Shown here: positions 1 to 7,338 of the stretch, one piece after another
How the letters are laid out: the number at the start of each line of letters is the position of its first letter
How positions within the stretch are numbered: position 1 is the first letter of the stretch
Assembly: GCA_030613145.1 (NCBI GenBank)
Contig: JAUWMM010000077.1
Coordinates: 1-7,584 of the forward strand
Direction: 5' to 3'
From: Desulfobacterales bacterium
Lineage (GTDB): Bacteria; Desulfobacterota; Desulfobacteria; Desulfobacterales; C00003060
Length of the DNA: 7,584 nucleotides
Program-made: the position numbers and the translations under genes
The notes under the pieces: generated by a model
The model's input: the letters and a program-made list of their open reading frames with translations, nothing else
Told to the model about the DNA's origin: nothing
Database searches by the model: none

Positions 1-1
1 G

Positions 2-1129
2 GAGCTTACAAGGCATGTCGCGGGGGAGTCTGCTATATTTGTTGAGTGGCTGAGTGATAGTATAGGCATAACTTTGGAACTGGTTACTGAGTTCTTGTAT
101 CCGGGGCACTCACGTTATCGCATTCACGCCAACAAGACCAGAAAAGGTGCTCATCTTGTGAATGAACTTCTCAAGGCGGTCGCGCGCTATGAGAATATCG
201 ATGTTGCTTACAACGCCCCAGTGAAAAGGCTCATCGCTACTCACTCGGAGAAAGCGGTGATAGGCGCCGAAGTGGATATTGAAGGGATTGGTCGGAACCT
301 GGCCCGAGCTAAGAAGGTAATTCTATCCCTCAATGGATTTGGTGCCAACCGCGAAATGCTCAAAAAGTATATCCCTGAAATGAGCGACGCCTATTATTTC
401 GGTCACGAAGGGAATACTGGAGAAGGAATCTTATGGGGAGAGGCACTGGGGGCTGAGCTTGAATGCATGGGCGCGTATCAAGCCCACGGGTCAGTTGCGC
501 ATCCCCACGGCACCCTGCTAACCTGGGCAGTGATAAGCCTCGGCGGCTATCAGGTCAACCTCCAAGGAAGACGATTCGTAAATGAGTATCACGGCTATTC
601 AGAGCATGCCCTGGATGTCTTGAGGCAGGAAGAAGGGGTGGCTATAAACATCTTCGATCAACGCATCTACAATACCATGGTTGACTACGAGGATTTTCAG
701 CAGTGCGTCAAAATGGGTGCAATAAAGAAATTCGAGAGCATTGAGGCATTGGCTGTGTCTTTCCGCTTGCCGCCAAGAGAAATGGCCCGCACGCATGATG
801 AGTTTCAAACTGCAGCACGGGGCCAAACACCAGATTCTTTAGGCCGGACAGATTTTGGCAAGCCTCTTGAGCCACCATTGTATGGTGCGAAGGTTACGGG
901 AGCCTTGTTCCATACTCAGGGTGGGCTCAAGGTAAACCAACTGGCCCAAGTAATCCGCACCGATGGTACACCTGTTCCCAACTTGTACGCTGGTGGTGGA
1001 ACAGCTGTAGGCTTCTCGGGAAAGAACGGTCCTTATGGGTATTTATCAGCCAATGGCCTTTTGGCCGCCTTGGTTCTGGGTAAGATTGCAGGGGAGAAGG
1101 CGAGCAAAAGCGCCTTGTTGGAGGGATGA
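2..1129 (+). CDS. FAD-binding_2 family flavoprotein oxidoreductase (fumarate reductase / ketosteroid dehydrogenase-like), 5' truncated
   Basis: The reading frame is open from base 2 and ends at TGA 1127-1129, giving about 375 visible residues. The TTG at 74 is internal to the domain and is not the likely start, so the real N-terminus, with the FAD-binding Rossmann GxGxxG motif, lies left of the window. Visible signs of the FAD_binding_2 family are GAHLVNELL near base 145, the GRRFVNEYHGYSEHA block at 566-610, HTQGGLKVN from 911, and the FAD-contacting tail NLYAGGG followed by GKNGPYGYLSANGL at 1019-1060 and GKIAGE. Family members transfer hydride between FAD and a C-C bond next to a carboxylate or ketone, for example in fumarate, urocanate, tricarballylate and 3-ketosteroids. 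The His of the HTxGG motif is kept, but the Arg of the classical fumarate reductase GANRLGG motif is replaced by the GxxGYLSxNG form, so true fumarate reductase activity is doubtful. No membrane segment or heme motif is visible in this part. The gene lies 73 bases before the transporter on the same strand and may be co-transcribed with it. Confidence 0.88.
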   Translation, partial: ELTRHVAGESAIFVEWLSDSIGITLELVTEFLYPGHSRYRIHANKTRKGAHLVNELLKAVARYENIDVAYNAPVKRLIATHSEKAVIGAEVDIEGIGRNLARAKKVILSLNGFGANREMLKKYIPEMSDAYYFGHEGNTGEGILWGEALGAELECMGAYQAHGSVAHPHGTLLTWAVISLGGYQVNLQGRRFVNEYHGYSEHALDVLRQEEGVAINIFDQRIYNTMVDYEDFQQCVKMGAIKKFESIEALAVSFRLPPREMARTHDEFQTAARGQTPDSLGRTDFGKPLEPPLYGAKVTGALFHTQGGLKVNQLAQVIRTDGTPVPNLYAGGGTAVGFSGKNGPYGYLSANGLLAALVLGKIAGEKASKSALLEG

Positions 1130-1190
1130 GTTGGCCATTCTCTGAGAGAGGATGTCTAGTTACATTAACAGGTAACCTATAACACTAAAC

Positions 1191-1198
1191 AAGGAGGT
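1191..1198 (+). promoter_or_regulatory. Strong Shine-Dalgarno site of the binding-protein gene
   Basis: AAGGAGGT lies four bases before the ATG at 1203. It is close to a full match to the anti-Shine-Dalgarno sequence and fixes the start. It is stronger than the sites before the permease genes, which fits the need for excess binding protein over membrane components. Confidence 0.8.
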
Positions 1199-1202
1199 AG
1201 TC

Positions 1203-2462
1203 ATGGCAAACACAAAAAAGAAGAGAGAGAATCAGGGTATTTCTCGTAGGGAATTTATTAAGGGTGCGGCTACGGTGAGTGCCGCAGCAGCGGTGGGGGC
1301 GATTGGGTTCCCTAATGTTCTGCGGGGAGCCGCACCGCCGGAGATTGTCATTGGTCACATACATCCGCTTTCCGGATTTCTGGGCTTTGACGGGCAAGAA
1401 CTCAGGAAAGGCCTTATGCTGGCGGTTAAACAAATCAATGACGCTGGAGGGATCAAATCATTGGATGGGGCTAAACTAAAATTGATTGACGCTGACAGCG
1501 AAGGTAAGCCAGCCTTGGCCATACCAGCTGTGGAGCGCCTCCATCGGGCTGGGGCAGTGGCCATTTTGGGGTGCTATCAGTCCTCCGTAACCCTGGTTGC
1601 CTCACAAATAGCCGAGAAGTTGAGAGTCCCCTTTGTCGTGTCTGTGGCTGTAGCTGACAAGGTAACGGGTCGGGGTTTTAAATATACCTTCCGTACCCAA
1701 CCCAGAGCCGAGCAAATGGCTTCACAGACTGTCAAGTACATCAAAGAAATTACCCAGGCATCCGGCGTGACAGTAAGAACCATTGCGTATCTTCACGATA
1801 ATACTGCGTTTGGCACCTCTTTGTCCGAGCACGTGGTTAAATATGCACCTGAATATGGTATGGAGGTCATTACCAAGGTGGCGTATTCACCCAGGGCAGC
1901 AGATATCTCCACCGAGGTGGGGAAAATAAAGGCAGCCGGAGCAGATGTGATCATGGACACCGGCTACTTTGGTGACGGGGTAAGAGTCTTACGAACGATG
2001 AAGGAAATGAGAGTTAAGGCAAAAGGCATTATCGGGTGCGGCAACGGGGCATTCAGTCACCCCAAATTCGTCGGAGAGCTGGGAAGCATGACCGAATATA
2101 TCATGGATGGGAATTATCGGGCGAATCCGGTGAACCCTTTGACTGAAAAAGCCTTCAGCCAGTACAAGAAGACCTACGGCACTGAAATGGGACCTTCCAC
2201 GGTCTTCGCATACCAGCCAATGCTCGTGCTTGCAGATGCTATTGAACGTGCCAAATCCACTGATCGTGATGCTATCCGCAAAGCCCTTTCTGAGACCAAC
2301 ATGACCCAACACATTTTACCCCAGGGTCCCATCATCTTCGGACCGGATGGACAGAACAAGAATGCTCAAGCGGCAATGATGCAGGTCCTGAAGGGTAAAG
2401 TTCAGGTTGTGTGGCCAAAGCAGTACTCTGAAGCTGATTTTGTCTTTCCTCATCCGTCCTGA
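1203..2462 (+). CDS. Branched-chain amino acid-type (HAAT) ABC transporter substrate-binding protein, Tat signal
   Basis: This 419-residue periplasmic binding protein of the Peripla_BP_6 / LivJ-LivK type captures the ligand and delivers it to the LivH/LivM channel encoded next. The N-terminus has basic residues, then a twin-arginine motif SRREFIK (residues 14-20), then an Ala-rich hydrophobic stretch to about residue 36. The mature part probably starts near residues 43-46. This predicts Tat export rather than Sec export. The mature protein opens with EIVIGHIHPLSGFLGFDGQE, the usual first strand and ligand loop of this family, followed by the LAVKQINDAGG helix. GCYQSSVTLVASQIAEKLRVP and PFVVSVAVAD-like segments form the hinge-side core. 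Length is normal for the family. The strong ribosome binding site sets the start at ATG 1203. Family ligands include Leu/Ile/Val, amides, urea, and aromatic or dicarboxylic acids. The enzyme neighbours suggest a catabolic substrate rather than Leu/Ile/Val, but this is inference. Confidence 0.93.
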   Translation: MANTKKKRENQGISRREFIKGAATVSAAAAVGAIGFPNVLRGAAPPEIVIGHIHPLSGFLGFDGQELRKGLMLAVKQINDAGGIKSLDGAKLKLIDADSEGKPALAIPAVERLHRAGAVAILGCYQSSVTLVASQIAEKLRVPFVVSVAVADKVTGRGFKYTFRTQPRAEQMASQTVKYIKEITQASGVTVRTIAYLHDNTAFGTSLSEHVVKYAPEYGMEVITKVAYSPRAADISTEVGKIKAAGADVIMDTGYFGDGVRVLRTMKEMRVKAKGIIGCGNGAFSHPKFVGELGSMTEYIMDGNYRANPVNPLTEKAFSQYKKTYGTEMGPSTVFAYQPMLVLADAIERAKSTDRDAIRKALSETNMTQHILPQGPIIFGPDGQNKNAQAAMMQVLKGKVQVVWPKQYSEADFVFPHPS

Positions 2463-2478
2463 TTCAAAGCCGCTTTTT

Positions 2479-2503
2479 GGAGAGCAGGGAATCCCTGCTC
2501 TCC
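2479..2503. promoter_or_regulatory. Perfect 11-bp stem-loop between binding-protein and permease genes
   Basis: GGAGAGCAGGG at 2479-2489 and its exact reverse complement CCCTGCTCTCC at 2493-2503 flank the three-base loop AAT. The stem begins 16 bases after the binding-protein stop codon. The downstream sequence is A-rich (TGAATAATAAAAAGGG) with no T tract, so this is not a classic intrinsic terminator. A T run (CTTTTTG) lies just upstream of the stem. On the minus strand it would follow the stem as an A-T rich tail, but no minus-strand gene ends here. The likely role is to protect the 3' end of a processed binding-protein transcript or to cause partial termination, so that the binding protein is made in excess over the membrane parts. 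The hairpin is seen directly; its role is inferred. Confidence 0.7.
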
Positions 2504-2528
2504 TGAATAATAAAAAGGGCTCTTTAAT

Positions 2529-3401
2529 ATGACCATGTCTTTTGTTTTTCAATCACTTCTGAACGGCCTTTTGGTGGGCGGCGTTTACAGCCTTATGGCT
2601 ATGGGTCTGACGCTCATCTTTGGGGTGATGAAGGTCGTCAATTTTGCCCACGGTTCCCTTATCATGCTGGGCATGTATGTTGCCTATTGGTCTGTTGCAC
2701 TATTACATGTGGACCCCTATGTTTCGATCCTCATTGTATTTCCTGTATTATTCATCATTGGTGCTTCTTTTCAAAAGTTTTTGATCAATCCCATTATCAA
2801 CGCGCCAGAACATAATCAGCTTCTTCTGACCCTTGGAGTCTCTCTTTTCATGGAAAACCTCGCCGTTTTCCTCTGGTCCCCGGACTATCGGGTCATGAAG
2901 ACCTCCTACGCGGAGATCAATTTTTATATTGGTGATATTACCATCTCTCTTGTTCGGCTTTTGGCATTTTGCTTTGCAATGCTACTTGCCGCAATTCTTT
3001 ATGTAGTGCTCACCAGAACCGACCTGGGAAAAGCAATTCGAGCCGCCAGTGAAGAGCCAAGAGGCGCCCTGCTTATGGGTATCAATATCAGACGTATTTA
3101 TTTGATCTCCTTTGGAATTGGTGCTGCTTGCGCAGGGGTTGGTGGTGCGGCCATTACACCTTTTTTCCCAGTTTACCCCTATGTGGGATGGCTGTTCGTT
3201 ATTACCTGTTTCGTTGTCGTAGTTCTGGGAGGAATGGGCAACATTTTGGGGGCATTTGTAGGCGGTTTGATTATCGGGCTGGCGGACAGCGTGGGAGCCA
3301 TGTTTTTGCCAGGTTCCATGAAATCCATTATTTCTTTCACTATATTTATTCTTATCCTCCTGTTTAAGCCGACAGGATTGTTCGGGAAGAACCATGCCTA
3401 G
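2529..3401 (+). CDS. livH: LivH-type ABC transporter inner-membrane permease
   Basis: This 290-residue integral membrane protein forms one half of the HAAT importer channel (BPD_transp_2 family). The hallmark N-terminal block runs from LLNGLLVGGVYSLMAMGLTL (residues 10-29) to GVMKVVNFAHGSLIMLGMY, including the invariant N-F-A-H-G at 38-42. The central cytoplasmic loop carries LGKAIRAASEEPRGALLMGI, the contact region for the ATPases, and the C-terminus has VVVVLGGMGNILGAFVGG near residues 228-245. About eight hydrophobic segments can be seen, and the length is typical. ATG 2529 has AAAGGG nine bases upstream; ATG 2535 is an alternative only two codons later. The gene follows the binding-protein gene after 66 bases that contain the stem-loop. 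Its last eight bases overlap the start of the next permease, indicating translational coupling. The symbol is used by family resemblance; the substrate need not be leucine. Confidence 0.93.
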   Translation: MTMSFVFQSLLNGLLVGGVYSLMAMGLTLIFGVMKVVNFAHGSLIMLGMYVAYWSVALLHVDPYVSILIVFPVLFIIGASFQKFLINPIINAPEHNQLLLTLGVSLFMENLAVFLWSPDYRVMKTSYAEINFYIGDITISLVRLLAFCFAMLLAAILYVVLTRTDLGKAIRAASEEPRGALLMGINIRRIYLISFGIGAACAGVGGAAITPFFPVYPYVGWLFVITCFVVVVLGGMGNILGAFVGGLIIGLADSVGAMFLPGSMKSIISFTIFILILLFKPTGLFGKNHA

Positions 3402-4398
3402 ACCGATGCAACCGACCACTCATTTGCGACCAGGGTTTGGCCGAAAGGCATGGATCAGCCTTGGCCTCGTACTTGTAGCCCTTCATCTATTGCCGTGGGT
3501 GATACCGAATGTTTTGCACGTCATGATCATGATATTCCTCTTTGCGATCATGGGACAGGGCTGGAATGTGCTTGGAGGTTATGCGGGCCAGTTTTCCTTT
3601 GGACACTCCGTGTTTTTCGGTTTGGGCGCGTATGTGTCATCCCTTTTGTTTGTTAACCTTGGATGGAGCCCCTGGTTTGGAATGCTGTTTTCTTGTGCCG
3701 CCGGAATCGTCTTGGGTCTTTTCATTGGGTTCGTTAGCTTCCGTTACGGCCTTAAGGGACCCTTTTTCGCTCTAATCATGCTGGCATTTGCCGAAATTTT
3801 CCATATGATCGCTATGGAATGGAAAGCTGTCGGTGGAGCGCTTGGCATATTAATCCCGCTGGAGGGAAATTCCCCTGCACTCATGCAATTTATGGACAAG
3901 GAACCTTTCTATTTTATCACGCTCTGGATGATGGTTGGGAGCCTATATCTGGTCTGGAAAATGGAAGGAACCCGAATGGGTCTATATTTCCTGGCAACGA
4001 GAGAGGACCATGATGCATCCGAGGCCTTGGGCGTGGACACCTTCAAGGTTCAAATGGTTGCCATGGGCATAAGTGCAGGGATGACGTCCATGGGTGGGAC
4101 GATTTACGCCCAGTATCTGCTTTACATAGACCCGGACTCTACCTTTGGCCTTGCGAACTCGGTAGAGATTATGCTTCGTCCTATTATTGGCGGACCAGGG
4201 ACCATTCTGGGACCTTTGCTGGGATCAGTCGTCCTGACCCCCCTTTCGGAAATCACCAGGCTTGCTTTTCAGTCTTACAGTGGTGTTCACCTGATGATAT
4301 ATGGCCTGATTCTGGTGGTAGTCATCATGTTTCTGCCGGATGGCATCATAGGATTGGTGAGAAATGTCTTCTATAAAATGCTTAAAAGGGTAGGGTAA
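3394..4398 (+). CDS. livM: LivM-type ABC transporter inner-membrane permease
   Basis: This 334-residue membrane protein pairs with the preceding LivH-type permease to make the translocation channel. The family signature [20 protein letters not shown] occupies residues 56-75, followed by [10 protein letters not shown]. The conserved coupling loop [20 protein letters not shown] precedes the helix [20 protein letters not shown], and the C-terminal [18 protein letters not shown] block is typical of the family. The N-terminal 17 residues are polar and basic, and are followed by about eight to ten hydrophobic segments. The ATG at 3394 overlaps the previous stop codon by eight bases. GGGAAGA at 3384-3390 is a short-spaced ribosome site, and ATG 3406 is a possible alternative start. 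The stop lies three bases before the GTG of the ATPase gene, so the group is certainly one operon. Confidence 0.92.
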   Translation: MPRPMQPTTHLRPGFGRKAWISLGLVLVALHLLPWVIPNVLHVMIMIFLFAIMGQGWNVLGGYAGQFSFGHSVFFGLGAYVSSLLFVNLGWSPWFGMLFSCAAGIVLGLFIGFVSFRYGLKGPFFALIMLAFAEIFHMIAMEWKAVGGALGILIPLEGNSPALMQFMDKEPFYFITLWMMVGSLYLVWKMEGTRMGLYFLATREDHDASEALGVDTFKVQMVAMGISAGMTSMGGTIYAQYLLYIDPDSTFGLANSVEIMLRPIIGGPGTILGPLLGSVVLTPLSEITRLAFQSYSGVHLMIYGLILVVVIMFLPDGIIGLVRNVFYKMLKRVG

Positions 4399-4401
4399 GC
4401 T

Positions 4402-5142
4402 GTGAAGAACAATTCCTTCTTAACTGTACGCAATGTATCAAAATCTTTTCGGGGCCTGGACGCAATTACCAACGTTTCATTGAAGCTCAATCCCGGAGAA
4501 ATTTTAGGGCTTATCGGTCCAAACGGCGCTGGAAAGACCACGCTGTTCAATCTTATCACAGGTTTTCTCAGACCGAACTCAGGGAGCATACTGTTCCTGG
4601 GACAGAACTTGCTGGGGATGAAGCCTCACAAGATCTGCAAGATGGGAATGGCCCGGACCTTCCAAATCGTCAAACCATTCAGCCAGCTTTCCACTTTGGA
4701 AAACGTGGCTGTGGGAAGTTACAACCGCATGAGCAATGTCAAAGACGTTGAGGAAAAAACCTGGGAGATATTGAAATTTGTGGGGCTTGATAAGAGAGCA
4801 TTTGATCCGGCCAGCAGCCTTACCACGCCTGACAGGAAACGGCTTGAATTGGCGCGGGTCCTGGGCACCTCACCCAAACTATTGCTTCTTGACGAGGTCA
4901 TGGCCGGTCTAAACCCGACGGAGCAAGGGGAGATTATCGACTTGGTCCGAAAAGTTCGAGAAACAGGAACTGCAATCTTTATCATTGAGCACCACATGCG
5001 GGTAATTATGGGCCTGAGTGATCGGATTGTGGTCATTCACAACGGTGTCTGCATCGCAGATGGTGAGCCCCGTGTGGTTTGTGAGGACGAAAAGGTGATC
5101 GAGGCCTATTTGGGAAAAGGAGCCTACCTTGCTGAAAATTGA
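4402..5142 (+). CDS. livG: LivG-type ABC transporter ATP-binding protein with atypical signature motif
   Basis: This 246-residue cytoplasmic ATPase energises the importer together with LivF. The Walker A motif is GPNGAGKT (residues 39-46). The Q-loop Gln is 88 within [11 protein letters not shown], a LivG hallmark. Walker B is LLLLDE (160-165), and the H-loop His is 197 in IIEHHM. The usual signature LSGGQ is replaced by LTTPD at 140-144, followed by RKRLELAR, and the usual Pro after Walker B is Val (DEVMAGL, 164-170). This pattern is, from memory, a recognised subgroup of LivG-like ATPases and not a sign of decay. The C-terminal BCA_ABC_TP tail ends [13 protein letters not shown]. The start is GTG 4402, three bases after livM, with AGGG at 4392-4395; no ATG occurs in frame before residue 73. 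The last 14 bases overlap the livF start. Confidence 0.93.
   Translation: MKNNSFLTVRNVSKSFRGLDAITNVSLKLNPGEILGLIGPNGAGKTTLFNLITGFLRPNSGSILFLGQNLLGMKPHKICKMGMARTFQIVKPFSQLSTLENVAVGSYNRMSNVKDVEEKTWEILKFVGLDKRAFDPASSLTTPDRKRLELARVLGTSPKLLLLDEVMAGLNPTEQGEIIDLVRKVRETGTAIFIIEHHMRVIMGLSDRIVVIHNGVCIADGEPRVVCEDEKVIEAYLGKGAYLAEN
5117..5122 (+). promoter_or_regulatory. Shine-Dalgarno site supporting the TTG start of livF
   Basis: AAGGAG inside the end of livG lies six bases before TTG 5129. It supports the rare TTG start over the in-frame ATG at 5147, which has no such site. Confidence 0.65.
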
Positions 5143-5833
5143 TAACATGGATGTTTTTTATGGACAAGTTCAAATCCTCAGGCAGGTCTCCTTGGATGTC
5201 AAAGAGGGGGAGATTGTTTCTCTTCTAGGAAGCAATGGTGCCGGCAAGACGACCACCGTCAATGCCATTTCCGGGATTCTGCCGGTCGCAAAGGGATCCA
5301 TCCAACTCTCGGGACAAGAAATAAACAAGGTTGAGCCGCATGTCAGGGTTGAGATGGGCTTGGTCCAAATTCCTGAGGGGCGTAAGATATTTCCGACCCT
5401 ATCAGTAATGGAAAACCTGGAAATGGGCTCATATCTTAAAGTACCTAAGTCTTTCCGCAAGGAATCTCTGGAAATTGTGTTGTCCATGTTTCCTGTACTT
5501 AAGACGCGAAAAAACCAATTGGCTGGAACCCTCTCGGGAGGAGAACAACAAATGCTGGCCATAGGTCGCGGGATCATGTCGAGACCAAAACTACTTATCC
5601 TGGACGAGCCATCTTTGGGGTTGGCACCTATTATTGTGGACGACATTTTTGATGTGATTAGGAAGATCAATGGAGATGGGGTAACCATTCTTCTAGTGGA
5701 ACAAAATGTTCCACAAGCGCTGGCCCTTTCCGATCGAGGTTTTGTGATGGAGGAAGGTCGCATAGGCCTTTCCGGAAAAGGAAAGAATCTTCTGGCAGAC
5801 CCCCATATCAAAAAACTATATCTTGGGTTGTAA
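5129..5833 (+). CDS. livF: LivF-type ABC transporter ATP-binding protein
   Basis: This is the second cytoplasmic ATPase of the importer, 234 residues, the normal LivF length. The N-terminus [20 protein letters not shown] matches the usual opening of this family and supports the TTG start at 5129. An ATG start at 5147 would remove part of the first strand. Motifs: Walker A GSNGAGKT (34-41), Q-loop Gln80, the LivF hallmark PEGRKIFPTLSVMENL (82-97), canonical signature LSGGEQQ (135-141), Walker B LLILDEP (155-161) with catalytic Glu160, and VEQN at 190-193, where Gln takes the place of the H-loop His as is usual for LivF. The reading frame overlaps the end of livG by 14 bases. Its stop at 5831-5833 lies 16 bases before the MmgE/PrpD gene, so the enzyme gene is probably in the same transcript. 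Confidence 0.93.
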   Translation: MLKIDNMDVFYGQVQILRQVSLDVKEGEIVSLLGSNGAGKTTTVNAISGILPVAKGSIQLSGQEINKVEPHVRVEMGLVQIPEGRKIFPTLSVMENLEMGSYLKVPKSFRKESLEIVLSMFPVLKTRKNQLAGTLSGGEQQMLAIGRGIMSRPKLLILDEPSLGLAPIIVDDIFDVIRKINGDGVTILLVEQNVPQALALSDRGFVMEEGRIGLSGKGKNLLADPHIKKLYLGL

Positions 5834-5837
5834 GAAC

Positions 5838-5844
5838 AGGAGGT
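5838..5844 (+). promoter_or_regulatory. Strong Shine-Dalgarno site of the MmgE/PrpD gene
   Basis: AGGAGGT five bases before ATG 5850 decides the start. The upstream in-frame TTG at 5823 lies inside livF, lacks such a site and would add nine residues with no family match. Confidence 0.8.
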
Positions 5845-5849
5845 ATTCC

Positions 5850-7208
5850 ATGCCTGATTACCTGGACACCATAATTTCTTATATCTGTCAGAACACCTTT
5901 GATGATCTTTCCCAGGACGTCATTCTGAGGGCCAAGGAGGTATTATCAGACAGTTTGGGTGTTATAGCCGCCGGATCGCAGGAGGAGGAGGTTAAAGGAT
6001 TAATTGGCAGAATCGTACGCCCCGGTGATCCTCAGATGGCCACGCTCATCGGAGCAGGGCTTAGGACTGAATCCCTCAAGGCCGGCTTGATCAACGGTAC
6101 TGCGGGCACCTTTCTGGAATTGGACGAAGGCAATCAGTTTGCTCGCGGCCATCCCGGCATTCACATCGTTCCTGCTGTTCTGGCCGTAGCCGAGGAGAAA
6201 AGGCTGTCCGGCAAGGAGGTGCTTAATGCCCTTGTGCTTGGCTATGAAGTTGGTGCTCGCATCGGTATTGCGTGTAAGATACGTATGTCCATGCACCCCC
6301 ATGGAACCTGGGGCACGGTCGGGGCAGCGGTCGCTGTAGGAAAACTTTTAGGTTACAACGAAAGGGCCATGAAGGAAATAATCAATGTGAGTTCCTCCCT
6401 TTCTCTGTCAACCAGTCGCAAAACCATGCTGGAAGGCGGAACGGTTCGCAATGTTTATTCTGGGGTCAGCGGTCTTATGGGCATTCTGGCCTGGCACCTG
6501 GTCGAATCTGGATTTACCGGTGAGAGAGACGGACTGAGCACTGTTTTCGGGAGCGTGGTATCAGAGACCTTTGTCCTGGAAAAAATGACAGAGAAATTGG
6601 GTGAACGGTTCGAAATAGCGCGCAACTATTTCAAACGACATGCCTGTTGCCGTTACAACCATGCAACCCTCGATGCCATAAATACAATTACTGCGAAGCT
6701 TCCGGAAGGGCGGATTCAACCGGAAGACATTGCTAAAGTGGAGGTCATGACCTACTCGCTGGCAGCCCAATTGTGCGATCAAAATCCCCGTAATATGTTG
6801 GCCGGGAAATTTTCGATTCCTTTTGCCGTCGCAACCTCTCTCGTCCATGGCGATACGGGAATCTCCTCTTTCAGTGAGCAGGCCGTAAATGACCCGAACA
6901 TTCGGGCACTCGCACAGAGAGTCGAAGTGGTGGAGGCCCCTGAACTCACCGCCATGATGCCAGCCCGGAGGCCGTCCCGAGTCCGCATAACCTTAAAGGA
7001 TGGGAGAGAATTGGATGCCGAGTCATTTGTTAACAAGGGAGATTTAGAAGATCCATACACTTCTGAAGAGCTTCAAGAAAAGTACTATGGGTTGACAGAC
7101 CCCATTTGGGGTCATGAGACAGCCGAAAAGGTTCATGCCAAGGTGATGGCTTTGGAGGATGTTGGGGATATCAATGAAATGACCGCCCTGATGGCTCCCT
7201 TGGAGTGA
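5850..7208 (+). CDS. MmgE/PrpD family protein (2-methylcitrate dehydratase / cis-aconitate decarboxylase / epimerase superfamily)
   Basis: This 452-residue cytoplasmic enzyme has the usual family length. The helical N-terminal domain spans about residues 5-250 and contains AKEVLSDSLGVIAAG (28-42), NGTAGTFLELDEGNQFARGH (82-101), and the loop HPHGTWGTVGAAVAVG (149-164). The smaller C-terminal domain, about 262-435, opens with KRHACCRYNHATLDA (262-276) and contains RPSRVRITLKDGRELDAE and NKGDLEDPYTSEELQEKYYG. Likely active-site residues by family comparison are Asp92, His101, the His149-Pro-His151 loop and His271. Family reactions include dehydration of 2-methylcitrate, decarboxylation of cis-aconitate and epimerisation of iminodisuccinate. 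The LDEGNQFARGHPG loop and Arg200 in GGTVRNVYSGVSG differ from the usual PrpD forms, so this is probably not a housekeeping methylcitrate dehydratase. No prpB or prpC neighbours are present. It sits 16 bases after livF, implying that it acts on the imported compound or a product of it. Confidence 0.9.
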   Translation: MPDYLDTIISYICQNTFDDLSQDVILRAKEVLSDSLGVIAAGSQEEEVKGLIGRIVRPGDPQMATLIGAGLRTESLKAGLINGTAGTFLELDEGNQFARGHPGIHIVPAVLAVAEEKRLSGKEVLNALVLGYEVGARIGIACKIRMSMHPHGTWGTVGAAVAVGKLLGYNERAMKEIINVSSSLSLSTSRKTMLEGGTVRNVYSGVSGLMGILAWHLVESGFTGERDGLSTVFGSVVSETFVLEKMTEKLGERFEIARNYFKRHACCRYNHATLDAINTITAKLPEGRIQPEDIAKVEVMTYSLAAQLCDQNPRNMLAGKFSIPFAVATSLVHGDTGISSFSEQAVNDPNIRALAQRVEVVEAPELTAMMPARRPSRVRITLKDGRELDAESFVNKGDLEDPYTSEELQEKYYGLTDPIWGHETAEKVHAKVMALEDVGDINEMTALMAPLE

Positions 7209-7338
7209 AGAGAGCACGCTTTGGTCAGCGTTGCAAACCCATCTTTCAGGAACAAATTAGACCCACGTACGTCCTCTGGGGGGATACTATGAGGAGATAA
7301 TACGGTTGTGCGTTGGTGTGGCTCCTACTTAATACGCC
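7209..7338. other. Convergent intergenic spacer, no clear terminator
   Basis: This 130-base spacer separates the 3' ends of two convergent genes. No GC-rich hairpin followed by a T tract is visible on either strand. Weak nested complementarity exists (CGTA 7266-7269 with TACG 7301-7304, and TCCTC 7272-7276 with GAGGA 7291-7295), but the stems are short and the loop is large. No small gene with a credible start is seen. Confidence 0.5.

Noticed and set aside
1130..1202. Possible promoter before the binding-protein gene (TTACAT 1160, TATAAC 1178) and a small GTTAC/GTAAC inverted repeat
   Set aside because: The two hexamers are only 12 bases apart, too close for a sigma-70 promoter, and the 5-bp arms with an 8-base loop are within chance expectation.
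2982..3419. Antisense open frame (145 codons) opposite the livH 3' end
   Set aside because: It is a shadow of a strongly conserved permease gene. The predicted product is low in hydrophobic structure and resembles no family.
4819..4899. Interpretation of livG as a degenerate or pseudogene ATPase
   Set aside because: The frame is intact, Walker A, Q-loop, catalytic Glu and H-loop are kept, and the LTTPD / DEVMAGL pattern looks like a coherent subgroup rather than random decay.
5170..5811. Long antisense open frame (213 codons) opposite livF
   Set aside because: It lies wholly inside a clear LivF gene, is rich in Ser, Pro and Arg as expected of a codon-bias shadow, shows no domain, and has no ribosome site.
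7266..7304. Nested complementarity in the convergent spacer as a terminator or small RNA
   Set aside because: The stems of four and five pairs are interrupted and enclose a large loop with no T tract, which is not enough to call either.
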